Shown here: one piece after another, positions 51,811 through 61,397 of the stretch
How the letters are laid out: each line of letters begins with the position of its first letter
Numbering within the stretch: position 1 is the first letter of the stretch
Translations under genes and position numbers: made by a program
Notes under the pieces: model-generated
The model's input: the letters and a program-made list of their open reading frames with translations, nothing else
What the model was told of the DNA's origin: nothing
Database searches by the model: none
Source of the DNA: Halostreptopolyspora alba
Lineage (GTDB): Bacteria; Actinomycetota; Actinomycetes; Streptosporangiales; Streptosporangiaceae
Reading direction: 5' to 3'
Assembly: GCA_003725585.1 (NCBI GenBank)
Contig: RJMB01000012.1
Coordinates: 1 to 64,000, forward strand
DNA: 64,000 nucleotides

Positions 51811-51969
51811 ATGCCTGAGAAGTTCAACCTGGAGCTGGACGACCTGCAGGTGGACGGCCTGGAGCTGCCCACCGGTGACGGGGCGTCGCTGGAGACCATG
51901 ACCACAGGCCAGGGCCTCACGGAGATGGGCGCCTCGGACTGCGGCTGCTGGTGCTGCTCCTGCTGCTGA
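51811..51969 (+). CDS. thiopeptide-like precursor peptide
   Basis: A 52-residue peptide. The acidic leader (MPEKFNLELDDLQVDGLELP, residues 1-20, then TGDGASLETMTTGQGLTEMGA) closely parallels thiomuracin/GE2270 leaders, which carry an ESLTAGHGMTEVGA-type ending before the core. Cleavage after Gly40-Ala41 gives the core SDCGCWCCSCC: six Cys, two Ser, one Asp, Gly and Trp, no Thr. Cys residues are expected to become thiazoles and both Ser dehydroalanines; Ser1 and Ser9 would form the pyridine. The C-terminal Cys is a likely target of the flavoprotein decarboxylase. ATG is seven bases after GGAGGG. The gene is too short for usual ORF callers. Confidence 0.9.
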   Translation: MPEKFNLELDDLQVDGLELPTGDGASLETMTTGQGLTEMGASDCGCWCCSCC

Positions 51970-52018
51970 CGCGGCACTGATGAGAAGCCAGTCCACCGAG
52001 AAGGGTGGATCGTTTGGC

Positions 52019-52058
52019 GAGGGGTTGACGGGACCTTTCTGGTAGGTCCGGGCCCCTC
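52019..52058 (+). terminator. attenuator-like hairpin between precursor and enzymes
   Basis: GAGGGG (52019-52024) pairs with CCCCTC (52053-52058) and GGACC (52031-52035) with GGTCC (52045-52049), forming a two-part stem. A smaller hairpin TCCACC/GGTGGA sits just before it (51992-52009). A partial terminator here would give more precursor than enzyme mRNA, common in RiPP operons. Confidence 0.6.
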
Positions 52059-52144
52059 GGCCCCATCGCACTTCCACGCCACCGAATCCTCGCGCGGGCC
52101 CGGGGTCTGGGACGCGCCATCCTGTAGCCGCCACGGGAAGCGCA

Positions 52145-54157
52145 ATGAAACCGAAGCTCAAACCCGATGTGTTCTGGGTCGCCGACGAGGAAGGGGTGTT
52201 CGTCACCGGTGGCGATAACTCCGTCAAGCTCAGCGGCGCTGCCCTCGGCCAATGGATCGATCGTCTGGCGCCCTACCTCAACGGTACGCACGTGCTGGAA
52301 GAGCTGGTCGCCGCCCTGCCCGCCGCGAAGCGGGACGTAGCTACCCGCTTGGTCGGTGTGCTCACCGAGGCGGGGTTCGTCCGCGACAGCGAAGAGGACA
52401 AACCCCACGATCTCACCGAACACGAGCTCGTCACCTACGCCCCCGAGATCTCCTTCATCGACTACTTTCGCGACTCCGCTGAGCACCTCTTCCAGACATA
52501 CCGGGAGAGCCGGGTTCTCGCTGTTGGCACTGGGCTGAGCCTGGCAGCGCTGGTGCACACCGTGCTGCGGTCCGGTGTCCGGGATCTGACCGTGCTCGTC
52601 TGCGACGAGGCACCCACCGATATCGACCGGCTGCACGAGCACGCCGAGGAGGCTCGCCTCCGCGACCCCCGCCAGCGGCTGACGGTCGAGACCGCCGCCG
52701 GGGAGGAACGGGAACGCGCGAACACGCTGGTCGCCGATGCTGGGCTCGTACTGCACACCGGCGACCGTCCCACCCCTCAGCGATGTGATGAGCTGGAGGA
52801 TGTCTGCGCTCGCGCCGGTGTGACGCTGGTCCATGGCGTCGTCACCGGCGACGAGGCGTGGGTGGCCGCCTCGGTGCCTTCTGACGGGGCCGTCACCGGC
52901 TGGCGGTCCGGTCGCCGGCGCCTGGCCGCCGCGTCCGAGAACGCCCTCGACGAGCGGACCCCCGGGAACTCGCTGGCCGGCCCGACCGCCGCGCTGCTGG
53001 CCAACCACGTCGCGTTCACCGCGTTTCGCGTCTACACCGGGATCCGCCCCGCTGATGACGTGTGCGGCACCCTGGTGCGTGTCGATCTGGAGAACTTCCA
53101 GACGGGAACGCACCGTTTCATGCCGCACCCGCTCGCGACACCCGCCCGTCCGGGCGATGAGGACACGTTCCGCGAGCGTGTGGCTTCCCTGCGTGCCGCG
53201 GCGCCTGTCGCGACCGAAGAGTTCTCCCGGCGCGCCATCGCCTGCTTCGAAGAGCGCGCGGGCGTGTTCACGGAGCTCGACGAGCACGACCACACCCAGC
53301 TTCCGTTGAACATCACCCAGGTGAGCGTCTCGGATCCGTTCGGTGCGCGCGGTTATCGACCCGTCCAGGTCCTCGGAGCCGGCCGCGATGTCGCCGCCTC
53401 CCGCCGTGCGGCCACGTGGGAGGCGTTCGCTGTGTACGCCTCCATCACTCGCGACGACCGTCTGCTTCACAGCGCCCCGACAGGTGGCGGTGCGGTGTGG
53501 GGGTCCGGCCTCGACGACGGCGGTGTCGTGTCCGTCCCGGTGGCCGACGCGTTCCCCGCCCTGGCGCGCGAAGGAGCCCCGTACGTCCGACCGGTCGGTC
53601 TGGCCTGTGGACGTGACTGGAACACGACCGTGGCCGAGGGGCTGCTGCAATGGGCGTGTCGGCACACCGTCGCCGAGCGCGCCCGCCGGCCGGAGCCACC
53701 ACGAGTCTGGGACCCCGGATCCGAGGACGTGACGGATGCGGCCGGCGTCTACCGGAGCATGTTGGACGCCGGCCACGTTCCGGTACATCTGTACGACGTC
53801 ACTGGGAGCCTGGGTGTACCCACGTTGGCGCTGCGCGACGGCGAAGCCGACATCGCCCACGCATCTGGCCTCACCAAGGCCGACGCGTTGGAACGTGTGC
53901 TTCGGCGCGCTGTCCTGTGGCTTCAGCAGCGAACAGTCGGCGAACCCGTGTACGCGCCCCCGCCCGTGCCGCCCCTGACGACGGCGGCGGACGAGCCCGC
54001 AGAACTTCCCGACGCCGCCGAACGGGACCCGGTGAGCCCGCTGGCGCGTTCCATGCTCGAACTCGGAAAGCGCCCGGTGGTGATTCCCCTCGACCATGAC
54101 CCAGCACTGAGCCACGTGCTGCCGTTCGTCGTCCAGGTGGCGCTCCATGACATCTGA
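52145..54157 (+). CDS. ocin-ThiF-like cyclodehydratase partner (TbtF-like)
   Basis: A 670-residue TOMM leader-recognition protein. The N-terminal PqqD-like RRE (about residues 1-85: PKLKPDVFWVADEEGVFVTGGDNSVKLSGAALGQWIDRLAPYLNG) is followed by a ThiF/E1-like Rossmann domain without the usual cysteines (VLAVGTGLSLAALVHTVL). A large C-terminal domain completes it. In thiopeptide pathways it binds the leader and presents the peptide to the YcaO enzyme for Cys cyclodehydration. Its end overlaps the YcaO start by 11 bases, so the two are made together. Confidence 0.88.
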   Translation: MKPKLKPDVFWVADEEGVFVTGGDNSVKLSGAALGQWIDRLAPYLNGTHVLEELVAALPAAKRDVATRLVGVLTEAGFVRDSEEDKPHDLTEHELVTYAPEISFIDYFRDSAEHLFQTYRESRVLAVGTGLSLAALVHTVLRSGVRDLTVLVCDEAPTDIDRLHEHAEEARLRDPRQRLTVETAAGEERERANTLVADAGLVLHTGDRPTPQRCDELEDVCARAGVTLVHGVVTGDEAWVAASVPSDGAVTGWRSGRRRLAAASENALDERTPGNSLAGPTAALLANHVAFTAFRVYTGIRPADDVCGTLVRVDLENFQTGTHRFMPHPLATPARPGDEDTFRERVASLRAAAPVATEEFSRRAIACFEERAGVFTELDEHDHTQLPLNITQVSVSDPFGARGYRPVQVLGAGRDVAASRRAATWEAFAVYASITRDDRLLHSAPTGGGAVWGSGLDDGGVVSVPVADAFPALAREGAPYVRPVGLACGRDWNTTVAEGLLQWACRHTVAERARRPEPPRVWDPGSEDVTDAAGVYRSMLDAGHVPVHLYDVTGSLGVPTLALRDGEADIAHASGLTKADALERVLRRAVLWLQQRTVGEPVYAPPPVPPLTTAADEPAELPDAAERDPVSPLARSMLELGKRPVVIPLDHDPALSHVLPFVVQVALHDI

Positions 54158-56135
54158 ACCCACTCCCCGCGTCCTGGTGGCGGGTCGCGGGCTGGTCGCC
54201 ACCGCAGTGCTGGAGACACTGGCCGCAGCGGGCGAATCCGCCGATTCCCGGGAAACTCCGCAGGATCTGGACGTGGGTGGGTACCGGGCGATCGTCTGGG
54301 CGGCCGACCACGAGGGCGACGACGTCGAACGCGTGCGGTGGCGTGCCGCGGCGCACCGTGTGGGCGCCGTATGGCTCCCCGTGCTTGTCGAGTCGGGCGG
54401 TGCGAACGTGGGACCCGCCAGTGTGGCCGCACGTGCGGGATGTGACGGTTGCGCCGCCCTGCGCCGAGGAGCGGCGGAACACGGCCCCGAACGCGAACGC
54501 GTGCGCGAACGGTGGGGCAGCAGAGCCACCCAGGCACCATCCCCCCTGATCACGGGGGTGACCGCGGCCACCGTCGCTCACACGGTGGCCGCCGAACTCG
54601 CGCGTACTGAGGCCGAACGGGCTTCCGGCGCCTCCGAACGGCTGGTGGAGTGGTCGCGGGTTCGGCTGACCGATCTCGCGACCACGCGGCACCGGCTACT
54701 CCCCTCCCCGTGGTGCCGGTACTGCGGCGGACGGTCGCCTGACACAGCTGGGGAGGCGTTCCTGCGGCCGGCGGACCAAAGGAAAAGCTCCCCGCACTCA
54801 CTGCGCACACGCCGGCTTACGCCCCGCCGAGACGAGTTGCTGGAGACCTACGTCGACCGCGAGACCGGTGTGCTGCGCAAGATGGAGAAGGTCGTATCGG
54901 GAGTGTTCCCCTCCATGGCCGCACCGTTGGCACTGACCAGCGTGACAGAGCGCGGCTACGGCCGTGCCCTCGACTACCGAAGTTGCACGGTGACCGCCGT
55001 TACCGAGGCGCTGGAGCGCCTCGGCGGGATGTTCCCCGGGGGGCGTGCGACGACCGTACGGGGGAGCCGCCGCGAGCTGGGGGACGACGCGATCGACCCG
55101 CGCCGCCTGGGGAGCCACCCGGCCGCGCACCACAACCGCCCGGGCTTTCCCTACCCGCGCTACGACGACGACCTTCGGCTTGACTGGGTCTGGGCGACCT
55201 CGTTGACCTTCGGCCGTCCGATCCTGGTGCCCGAAACCTATGCCTACTACTTCACCAGTGGTTACGAAGGTGGAGGCAACGGTTTCGTCTACGAGGTCTC
55301 CAACGGCTGCGCTCTGGGCGCCAGCCTGGAGGAGGCCGCCCTGCACGGTCTGCTGGAACTCGCCGAACGCGACGCTTTTCTGCTGACCTGGTACGCCCGG
55401 TTGGCCGCGCCTGCCCTCGCCCTGGACTCCGCGACCGACCCCTTGCTGCCACTGATGGTCGAACGCCTCGAACGCGCCACGGGCCGCCGCCTGCGGGTGT
55501 TCGACACCACCACCGAACACGGTGTCCCCAGCGTATGGGCGATGGCCGTGCATCCCGACGACGACCTTCGGACCCCCAAGGCGCTGTGCGCCGCCGGCGC
55601 CGACCTCGACCCGCAACGGGCCATCGCCGAGGCTCTGGTGGAGCTCGCCTCGATGGTGCCCTGGCAGAACGAGACCTACCCCCGGCGCCTGGCCGACGCC
55701 CAACGGATGCTCGTCGATCCCTACGAGGTTCGCACGATGGGGGATCACGCGATCCTCTACTCGCACCCCGAAGCCTTCGAACGGTTCAGTTTCCTGCCGG
55801 ACAGCGGCGACTCCTGGGCCATCGCCGATCGGTTCCAGGGCCGCCCCCACACGGCCGGCGAGAACCTGCGCGAGGACCTTGACACCATGGTCGGCCGCTA
55901 CGCCGACCATGGCCAGGAAGTCATCGTGGTGGACCAGACCACGCCCGAGCATCGGGCGGGTGGGTTCTCCTGCGCGAAGGTCATCGTGCCGGGACTACTG
56001 CCGATGACCTTCGGCCATGAGATGCGCCGTGTCGACGGGCTGTCCCGTCTGCTGGAGGTGCCGCGCCTGTTGGGCCATCGCGCCACCGCTCTGGACCCCG
56101 GAGAGATCAACCCCCATCCGCACCCGTTCTCCTAG
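54147..56135 (+). CDS. YcaO cyclodehydratase (TbtG-like)
   Basis: A 662-residue azoline-forming enzyme. The N-terminal third is an E1-like fragment with two zinc-binding-type Cys pairs (CDGC near residue 97 and CRYC near residue 190). The YcaO ATPase domain starts around residue 250 (CTVTAVTEALERLGGMFP, then SNGCALGASLEEAALHGLLELAERDAFLLTWYA). It ends in the proline-rich NPHPHPFS typical of azoline YcaO proteins. With its ocin-ThiF partner it converts Cys to thiazolines using ATP. Confidence 0.93.
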   Translation: MTSEPTPRVLVAGRGLVATAVLETLAAAGESADSRETPQDLDVGGYRAIVWAADHEGDDVERVRWRAAAHRVGAVWLPVLVESGGANVGPASVAARAGCDGCAALRRGAAEHGPERERVRERWGSRATQAPSPLITGVTAATVAHTVAAELARTEAERASGASERLVEWSRVRLTDLATTRHRLLPSPWCRYCGGRSPDTAGEAFLRPADQRKSSPHSLRTRRLTPRRDELLETYVDRETGVLRKMEKVVSGVFPSMAAPLALTSVTERGYGRALDYRSCTVTAVTEALERLGGMFPGGRATTVRGSRRELGDDAIDPRRLGSHPAAHHNRPGFPYPRYDDDLRLDWVWATSLTFGRPILVPETYAYYFTSGYEGGGNGFVYEVSNGCALGASLEEAALHGLLELAERDAFLLTWYARLAAPALALDSATDPLLPLMVERLERATGRRLRVFDTTTEHGVPSVWAMAVHPDDDLRTPKALCAAGADLDPQRAIAEALVELASMVPWQNETYPRRLADAQRMLVDPYEVRTMGDHAILYSHPEAFERFSFLPDSGDSWAIADRFQGRPHTAGENLREDLDTMVGRYADHGQEVIVVDQTTPEHRAGGFSCAKVIVPGLLPMTFGHEMRRVDGLSRLLEVPRLLGHRATALDPGEINPHPHPFS

Positions 56136-56150
56136 GTACTGGAGTTGGGC

Positions 56151-57737
56151 ATGGCCAATCACGACGTCTCCATCGCAGCGGACTACTGGCGGGTGACTCT
56201 CTACGACCGGCATGAGATCCAGGATCTGGGAGAGGAGGGCGATCCGGAGGAACCGCCGCGGTTCAAGATCCACCCGGCCACCCACCGCCATCCGCTACGC
56301 CAGCGGGTCCCGCACCGGCTCACCGAGTTGGAACCGCCCGCGGCCCGCGGGGACGAAACCCCCGGCCTTTCGGCCTCCGCGCTGTCTGGACTGCTGCATT
56401 ACACCCTTGGGGTTTCCAGGGTGGACCTGGGCCCAGGTGTCGTGTGGCCCTATCACCGTCACGTCGCCTCGGCGCGGTGCTTCTTTCCCACGGAGCTCTA
56501 CGTGTGGCTGCCGCCCAGCGAGGGCGTCGAGACGGGCGTCTACCACTACGATCCCGCCCATCACGCGCTGGCACGCCTGCGTCCCGGTGACTACCGCGCC
56601 CTGCTGGAGCGGGTTCTTGTGACACGGCTTGACGGGGCTGTCGCTGTCGTGCTGCTGACGTCGCTGTTCTGGAAGAACGCGTTCCGCTACCGCCACTACG
56701 CGTACCGGCTGTGCACTCAGGAGTCCGGTCTGGTCGCCGGCAACCTGCTGATGGTCGCTGCGGCGCTGGGACTGGGGGGTCGGGTCCACTATCAGTTCCT
56801 CGACGACCCCCTGAACCGGCTGCTTGGCCTGGTTCCCGACGAAGAGAGCACCCTCGCCGCTGTTCCCCTGTACTCCGCTGGTGCGCCCGAAGCCGACACG
56901 ACGGTCCCAGCCGAGACTCCCGACCCGGCCACGCGCGTCCCGTATCTCAGCCCCGACCACCGGGGAGTGTTCGCGGCGAGCGACCCGGAGCTGTGGTCAC
57001 GGACGCGGCACATAGACCGCAACAGCCGGATGCACGATCCAGCTGAAGTCGTGGCCGCTCGGGAAGCTTCGGTGCCCACCGCGCCACCGGTCGAGCCCGG
57101 ACCGGTCGTGGAACTGCCAGAGGAGCCCGCCACGCCCACACGGGACCTGGCCGTTACGCTGCGCGCCCGGCACTCCGGACCGATGCTGTTCGCGCCAGTC
57201 GCCCGGCCGATCAGCCGGGCACACCTGGCCCGCGTGCTGCGCGGCGCCGTGGAACCTTACCCCTGCGACTCGGCCCCTGGGATCCGAACGCCGCTGGTGG
57301 AATGCCACGTGTTCGTACGCTCGGTCACCGGGACCGAGCCGGGTCTGTACCGTCTCTCGGCTGACGGCGCGCTCCTGCACGGGTCCAGCGACGAACCGTC
57401 GGACGAGCTCCTCAGGCGGCTGCGCGTCGACCCCCCCACCCTCAGCATCCGCGCCGCGAACGCCCTCGTGTACCTGGTGGGAAACCGCGAAGCCGCACTC
57501 GCCGCCTACGGTAACCGCGGCTTTCGGGTGCTCAGCCAGGACGCGGGGATCGTCGCCCACCGGATCAGCGTCCGCAGCGCCGAGTGTGGCCTGGCCGCGC
57601 GTGTGCACAACGGCTACCAGGCCGCGGAGGTGGAGTCCTGCCTGCGGATATCAGGAACCGGGCGGTCACCTGTCTTCTTCGTGGCGATCGGTGCGCGCCG
57701 GCCCACCTCGATCTATGAGTCCGCCATGTTCTGTTAG
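56151..57737 (+). CDS. SagB-type FMN azoline dehydrogenase (TbtE-like)
   Basis: A 528-residue protein of the nitroreductase-fold SagB family; it appears to contain two related halves (FPTELYVWLPPSEGVETGVYHYD near 115 and ECHVFVRSVTGTEPGLYRLS near 385). It oxidises thiazolines to thiazoles with FMN. The active half includes NREAALAAYGNRGFRVLSQDAGIVAHRISV. ATG 56151 is six bases behind GGAG; the TTG at 56145 is less likely. The C-terminus ends in Cys. Confidence 0.88.
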   Translation: MANHDVSIAADYWRVTLYDRHEIQDLGEEGDPEEPPRFKIHPATHRHPLRQRVPHRLTELEPPAARGDETPGLSASALSGLLHYTLGVSRVDLGPGVVWPYHRHVASARCFFPTELYVWLPPSEGVETGVYHYDPAHHALARLRPGDYRALLERVLVTRLDGAVAVVLLTSLFWKNAFRYRHYAYRLCTQESGLVAGNLLMVAAALGLGGRVHYQFLDDPLNRLLGLVPDEESTLAAVPLYSAGAPEADTTVPAETPDPATRVPYLSPDHRGVFAASDPELWSRTRHIDRNSRMHDPAEVVAAREASVPTAPPVEPGPVVELPEEPATPTRDLAVTLRARHSGPMLFAPVARPISRAHLARVLRGAVEPYPCDSAPGIRTPLVECHVFVRSVTGTEPGLYRLSADGALLHGSSDEPSDELLRRLRVDPPTLSIRAANALVYLVGNREAALAAYGNRGFRVLSQDAGIVAHRISVRSAECGLAARVHNGYQAAEVESCLRISGTGRSPVFFVAIGARRPTSIYESAMFC

Positions 57738-57747
57738 GGAGCGAGCC

Positions 57748-60418
57748 GTGGCCGACCAGACATACCCCTCCACCATAAGCGGCGGATCTGGACACGCTCC
57801 GGTTCCGACAGAGCTGGGAAACAGCCGTAGAGATCGACTCGCTGGGACGCCGCCTGTGCGCCGAGGGCGCCGCCCTGGCCGATCTGCTCCACTCCGAGAT
57901 CGGACAGTGCGGCCAGGGAGAGCGCAAATCGCGGTTGGTCGCGCTGCGCCGGCGGCTGTACAACGCGCGGCGCCCTCCCGACCGGCTGTGGAACGACCAG
58001 GTACGCGCCGCGCTGCCCCAAACGGTGACGCGCCGGGTCGACGCCTGGCTCGACCTCTTCGACAGTCGGGAGCGGCGTCTGCGTGAGCTTCCCGGTGTGC
58101 TGGAGCGGGAACACGGCCGTGCCCGCTCGTCGCTACGGGAGGCCGTGGGCCGGGACCGCTTCCGCGTGGGGCTGGTGCAGGCAAGCCCCGACCTGTACCG
58201 CGAGCTGCGGGAGTGGCTCGCGAAGGGGGACGCGTCCTCCGTCGACCGGTCGGTGGCCATACGACTGATGAAGTTTCTCGCGCGGGCGGTGGCCAAGACC
58301 AGCCCGTTCAGCACGTTCATGATCAGTGGACTGGGGGAGTGGCGGCGCGGGGCCGGAGCTCTCGCGCACCACGGCGAGATCTGGAGCTGGCGTACCGTCG
58401 TCGAGCCCAACCTGTGGCTCGCTCAGCGGGCCGTGGGGCTGCTGGCGTCGACGGCCGAAGGGACGGATCGCTGGCGGCTGCGGGTCAATCCCAGCGTCGT
58501 GGTGGCCGAGGGCGGCACAGAAATGCTCACCGCCGGTGGATCGGACAGGGTAGCGCGGGTACAGACCAACCAGACCGTCCGCGAGTGCGTACGGGCGGTC
58601 GGCTCAGGGGAGGCCCGAACCCCGGCGCAACTTCGTGACCATCTCATGCGCCTCGACGAGGGACGTGCCGACAGCGAGCGCGTGACGGACTTCGTTTCCC
58701 GGCTCGTCGCCAGCGGAGTGCTGGAGTTCGAGCCGTCGATACCGGATCAGCGGCTGGATGACATGGAGGCACTGGCCGCGCTGTTCGACGGGCAACAGGG
58801 CCCCGACGCGCACGCTGTCCGGACGTCCCTGCGGTCGGTGCGTACGCTGCTGCGGGAGTACCCCGAATCCGGAGCGGAAACCCGGTTGGGTCTACTCGAC
58901 CGGTTGCGGGAGAGCGCTACCGCGCTGGCCACGGTCGACGGGACTCCGGATACGGGAGGCGTACTCGCCAAGAACCTGTGCCATGAGACCGCGCTGTTCA
59001 CACGACCGGTTTTGACGGCCGACCCCGACGATTGGGCACCGGTGGTCACCGACCTCGACCGTGTCCGGCGGTTCATGGCCCTCTTCCAGCGCAACCTGTC
59101 GTTCCGCATGGCCGTAGCCGACTTCTTCCGGGATCGCTTCGGTGAGGAGTCGCGGGTGCCCGTGCTGCGGCTGTACCGCGAGGTCCGCGACGCCATGCGG
59201 GAACCGCCACCGGGGCCGGGCGGCGAGGTGGGGCGTGAACTGGGCGCTCTGAACGAGGGAAGGGTGTTCGATCCCTGGCGCTCGCCCGAAGGTGTGGCGC
59301 CCTCCGTCCGTGAGGTGTACCGGATGAGAGAAGAGGCGTCGGTACGGATACGGGACACCTCGGTGGATCGGTCCGGTGCCCGGGAACTCGACCCAGAGGA
59401 CCTGGAACGGATGGTCGCGTCCTGGCCGGAGTACGTGCGTCCCGTCGGCTCCGCCGCGTGCTACGTGCAGGAACTCCCCGGAGACGACCGATCCGGCGTC
59501 GTCCTCAACGGGATCACGGTCGGGTACGACCGATGGGCGAGTCGCATCCGGCGCTTGCTCGAACAGGCGGAAGGGAGTCCGAACGCGGCGCTGGCCGGGC
59601 GCGGTCCACCCGGGAACGGAACCATCGAGCTGGTCGAGGTGGGAGGAGCTTTCGGTAGCGCGCTCAACCTGCGCGCGGCCGTGACGGACCGTGAGCTGGA
59701 CTACCCCGGTGTGGGACCACTCCGACCACCCGAGCGGCGGGTCGCGCCGCGCGACTTGGTCGTCACCTACGACTCCGCCACCGGGGTCCTGGAGCTGCGC
59801 CGGGATGACGACGGGACGCTCGTGCGGCCGCTGCATCTGGGTACCCAGGCGGAGCACCTGCTGCCTTCGGCGCTACGGTTCCTCGTTTCGGTCTTTGGTG
59901 AGCCTTCCCACGTGCTCAACGCCGGCTGGTCGCCCTTCGCCGATCCCACGGTCTGGGGCACCGACGACGGGGGGAAGGGGCCGGGCCGGATGCCGCGGGT
60001 ACGGCTGGGCAGGGTTGTCGTGGCCCGGGAGGCGCACTACATGCCGGCCGGTGGCGTGCCGTTGCGAAACAAGGGGGAAGCTGAAGCCGACCATCTGCTA
60101 CGGGTTGTGCGCTGGCTGGCCGAGCACGGATTGCCGGAACGCTGTTACGCCAGGGTCTTGGACATCGCCCGTGGGAGGAGTGGGGCTGGACCGGATCCGG
60201 CCAAGTCACGCAAGCCGATGTTCGTGGACTTCGCCAACCAGCTCCTGCTGGCGGGCTTTGAACGGGCGGTCGGCAGCCCCGAGGATCTCGTCACCCTTCA
60301 CGAACCGCTTCCCGATCCCGCCGGGGCTCCTGCCTACGGTCCCCCGGAGAACCCCGCCAACCGCCACGTCACCGAGTACGTGGTCGAAGTCGCCGGCCCA
60401 GAGGTGCGCTATGGGTGA
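57748..60418 (+). CDS. LanB-type dehydratase 2 (glutamylation domain), 5' end apparently frameshifted
   Basis: A second glutamylating LanB without elimination domain, paralogous to lanB1 (LMKFLARAVAKTSPFSTFMISGLG, then RFMALFQRNLSFRMAVADFFRDRFGEESR, then KSRKPMFVDFANQLLLAGFE). The uninterrupted frame extends upstream to 57779 but has no ATG, GTG or TTG before TTG 57935, which would cut off conserved N-terminal sequence (ADLDTLRFRQSWETAVEIDSL). A GTG at 57748 with GGGAG upstream begins 11 bases after the SagB stop but in another frame. One extra base near 57780 would join both and give 890 residues, equal to lanB1. So either a frameshift mutation, a sequencing error or a non-standard start is involved. 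Confidence 0.82.
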
Positions 60419-61397
60419 GTCGGGGTGGATCGCCACCCACGTGTACTACCACGGCGACCTGGACGCGTTGCTCACGGGCGCGGTGGCACCCCTGGTGGAC
60501 GAACTTGACCGCGACCGAGCCATCGAGGACTGGTTCTTCGTGCGTTACTGGGAAGGTGGCCCGCATGTGCGCCTTCGGGTGAGGACATCGCGGAACGCGG
60601 ATCCGGAGCGGGTGCACCACCTGGTGAACGAGCGACTGCGCGCGTGGACGGCGGCCCATCCCGCGCCCGACACGAACGTGGGGCACGAGTACGCCCGCAC
60701 CGCGAAGCGCCGCGCCGCCCTGGAAAACCGCACTTCCTACGAGACGGGCGTCCGTCCGAACAACGCCGTGGAGCCGCGTCCCTACGAACGCGAGTACGCC
60801 GCTTACGGCTCCGACGAGGTCCTCTCCGCCGTGGAACGGCACTTCGCCGAGTCCAGCTGGCTGGCACTGCGAATCCTGGCCACCGGGCCGTCACGCGATC
60901 GGCGGTCCCAGGCGGCCCTGGCGATGCTCGTCGTCGCGCTCGCTGTGGCCGAGCCCGACCTCCGGCGTCTGGCCGCGCTGCTTCCCGGTGGTCCCGGAGG
61001 TGAGAGCCCCGTGAGGGCCGGGGAACCGGAACTGGTTCTTCCGGCGGCCGTCAGGGAGCGGGTGGCCCACCTGTGGGACGCCGGTGCGCGCACCCGCGGG
61101 GGCGAAACCAGCGCGGACCGGGGAGCCCTGGCAGCGTGGCTGGTCTCGGTGCGCGGCCTGTGTGACCGGCTCGCGCGGCCGGAGGCCGCCACCGGCCTGT
61201 CCGTGGCGCGCCCGGTGTCGCCGCTGATCTCCGCACCCCCCGAGGACGGCACGGGGAGGACGGTCCCGCTGCTGCTCCGCTGCACCCACATGATGAACAA
61301 CCGCCTCGGCCTGTTCGACCAGGAGGAGCGCCATATCGCCGCCACCGCCGTGCGAGCGCTCGCGGATCTCGCCCGTAGGCGAGGTGGAGAGGAATGA
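60411..61397 (+). CDS. SpaB_C-type glutamate elimination protein (TbtC-like)
   Basis: A 328-residue thiopeptide-type bacteriocin biosynthesis protein. The N-terminal WIATHVYYHGDLDALLTGAVAPLVDEL, then DWFFVRYWEGGPHVRLRV, is the family signature; the C-terminal LLLRCTHMMNNRLGLFDQEERHIAA matches the LLHMxxNRLLG ending of elimination domains. It removes Glu from glutamylated Ser to give dehydroalanine. ATG overlaps the lanB2 stop by eight bases. Confidence 0.85.
   Translation: MGESGWIATHVYYHGDLDALLTGAVAPLVDELDRDRAIEDWFFVRYWEGGPHVRLRVRTSRNADPERVHHLVNERLRAWTAAHPAPDTNVGHEYARTAKRRAALENRTSYETGVRPNNAVEPRPYEREYAAYGSDEVLSAVERHFAESSWLALRILATGPSRDRRSQAALAMLVVALAVAEPDLRRLAALLPGGPGGESPVRAGEPELVLPAAVRERVAHLWDAGARTRGGETSADRGALAAWLVSVRGLCDRLARPEAATGLSVARPVSPLISAPPEDGTGRTVPLLLRCTHMMNNRLGLFDQEERHIAATAVRALADLARRRGGEE

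Noticed and set aside
51811..51969. Precursor as a lanthipeptide or linear azole peptide
   Set aside because: The leader ending, YcaO/ocin-ThiF pair, split LanB and especially the TclM/TbtD-like cyclase point to a thiopeptide; no LanC or LanM homologue is present. A linear product is still not excluded experimentally.
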